A program made the position numbers and the translations under genes. From contig NZ_CP025572.1 in the NCBI RefSeq assembly GCF_018336975.1, positions 4,138,600-4,202,599 on the forward strand: a stretch of 64,000 nt of DNA, read 5' to 3'. Below are positions 63,363 through 64,000 of this stretch, one piece after another. Positions within the stretch are counted from its first letter, which is position 1; every line of letters starts with the position of its first letter. This stretch comes from Marinomonas sp. CT5. Its GTDB lineage: Bacteria; Pseudomonadota; Gammaproteobacteria; Pseudomonadales; Marinomonadaceae. The notes under the pieces were generated by a model. It saw only the letters and a list, made by a program, of their open reading frames with translations, searched no databases and was not told the origin of the DNA.

Positions 63363-63391
63363 ATAGTAGTCATTCTCAACAGCATTTTCAA
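63363..63391 (-). promoter_or_regulatory. exbB promoter with Fur-like box
   Basis: On the minus strand TTGAAA (63386-63391) and TACTAT (63363-63368) are exactly 17 bp apart, 33 bp before the exbB start. Over the -10 box lies TGAGAATGACTACTA (63364-63378), which matches about 11 of 15 positions of the 7-1-7 Fur consensus. Repression by Fur with iron is therefore plausible, but the match is imperfect. Confidence 0.5.
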
Positions 63392-63460
63392 TAAGTAATT
63401 ACCTAAATAAAAAGACAGTCAAAAAGCTCATGAAGGCAATGAAGAAGAGTAAAAAAAGAT

Positions 63461-63492
63461 AAATGATCATGTTGGATTCAACATGATCATTT
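63461..63492 (-). terminator. Terminator after corA
   Basis: Perfect 14-bp stem, AAATGATCATGTTG (63461-63474) and CAACATGATCATTT (63479-63492), loop GATT. On the minus strand it is followed by TATCTTTTTTT. It lies about 30 bp beyond the corA stop. Confidence 0.75.
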
Positions 63493-63521
63493 TATTTGAA
63501 AATATAAGAAAAGCCGCTTAT

Positions 63522-64000
63522 TTACAGCCAGCCACGGTGTTTAAAGTACCAATAAGGTGCAAATGCTGAACAGACCATCAAACCTAACGCGGCAGGATAA
63601 CCGTAATCAAAGCCCAACTCTGGCATGATTTTAAAGTTCATCCCGTAAATACTGGCAACCAAAGTTGGTGGCAAAAACACCACCGAAGCAATGGAGAAGA
63701 TCTTGATAATTTTGTTCTGCTCAATATTGATAAAACCTTGCGTTGAATCCATCAAAAAGTTGATTTTATCGAACAGGAAAGTTGTGTGAGACATCAAGGT
63801 TTCCACGTCACGCATCACCTCTCGTAACGTTTCTGAATAGTCTTGTCGATTAGGCAAGTGACGCAAAAGAAAAGAAATATTACGCTGCGTATCCATCAGA
63901 CAAAGACGAATCTTTCCATTACTGTCCTCTAGACGTGCTAATTTTTCGATAATAGTATCCAGCTCTGTTTCATTGTCTTCCAATACTAGATGACTTACGT
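63522..64000 (-). CDS. corA: Magnesium/cobalt transporter CorA, C-terminal part (cut by window edge)
   Basis: CorA is the main Mg2+ channel, a homopentamer of the inner membrane. The visible C-terminal 159 codons or so have the long stalk helix and its loops (LARLEDSNGKIRLCLMDTQR, SHTTFLFDKINFLMD), TM1 (SIASVVFLPPTLVASIYGMNF) with the selectivity motif GMN, and TM2 (YGYPAALGLMVCSAFAPYWYF), ending in a basic KHRGWL. The end of E. coli CorA is very similar. The frame is still open at the window end; an internal TTG at 63983 is not the start. Confidence 0.9.
   Translation of the reverse strand, partial: VSHLVLEDNETELDTIIEKLARLEDSNGKIRLCLMDTQRNISFLLRHLPNRQDYSETLREVMRDVETLMSHTTFLFDKINFLMDSTQGFINIEQNKIIKIFSIASVVFLPPTLVASIYGMNFKIMPELGFDYGYPAALGLMVCSAFAPYWYFKHRGWL

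Overview
The window looks like a piece of chromosome from a marine gammaproteobacterium of the Oceanospirillaceae, most likely Marinomonas or a close relative. This rests on the protein content: an OlsF-type ornithine lipid synthase, a DUF2868/DUF3482 pair, an ECF sigma/ChrR locus beside a Cfa operon, and inositol and choline catabolism. The naming of the genus is an inference from recalled protein similarity. No tRNA, rRNA, CRISPR array, prophage or intact insertion sequence was seen. Both edges cut a gene: pgpA at the left and corA at the right.

Layout. Positions 1-4300 hold housekeeping genes on the minus strand (nrdR-ribD, nusB, a DUF6172 gene, thiL, pgpA). Positions 4450-21900 hold three EamA-type exporters (two with divergent regulators, Lrp and LysR), the translation factor ettA, a chemoreceptor, a DUF2868/GTPase pair, plsC, two cyclic-di-GMP phosphodiesterases and the rRNA methylase rlmF. 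Positions 22100-30100 form an envelope-stress locus: an ECF sigma factor with its ChrR-like zinc anti-sigma on the plus strand, and divergently an eight-gene operon with NTF2-like, SDR, flavoprotein, DUF1365, Cfa, DUF2878, an unrecognised exported protein and a DUF3833 lipoprotein. Both directions carry the same TGATCC-N16-CGT promoter, so the sigma factor probably drives itself and the lipid-modification operon.

Positions 30200-38550 carry a small palindrome-controlled gene, an RpiR-type regulator and the inositol operon iolC-iolD-iolE-iolA; iolB, iolG and a transporter are not in the window. Positions 38650-42400 carry a LuxR-type regulator, a possible leader peptide, an NhaC-type transporter and a histone-deacetylase-like amidohydrolase. 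Next come olsF, a His-rich microprotein, a stand-alone CBM48 protein and betB-betA behind a 32-bp perfect palindrome. Then follow a HEPN/zinc-ribbon protein, cpdB, an inverted repeat that may be a REP or MITE relic, a zinc peptidase, a DnaJ-related protein and mltA.

Positions 54660-60800 hold a ROK regulator and a four-gene ABC importer ending in a cytoplasmic glycerophosphodiester phosphodiesterase, a probable import-and-hydrolyse route for glycerophosphodiesters. Positions 60900-63330 encode an ExbB-ExbD-ExbD-TonB energiser in which one ExbD lacks the usual membrane aspartate. The most promising leads are the divergent sigma promoters with their lipid operon, the LuxR/NhaC/deacetylase locus, and the HEPN/zinc-ribbon gene.
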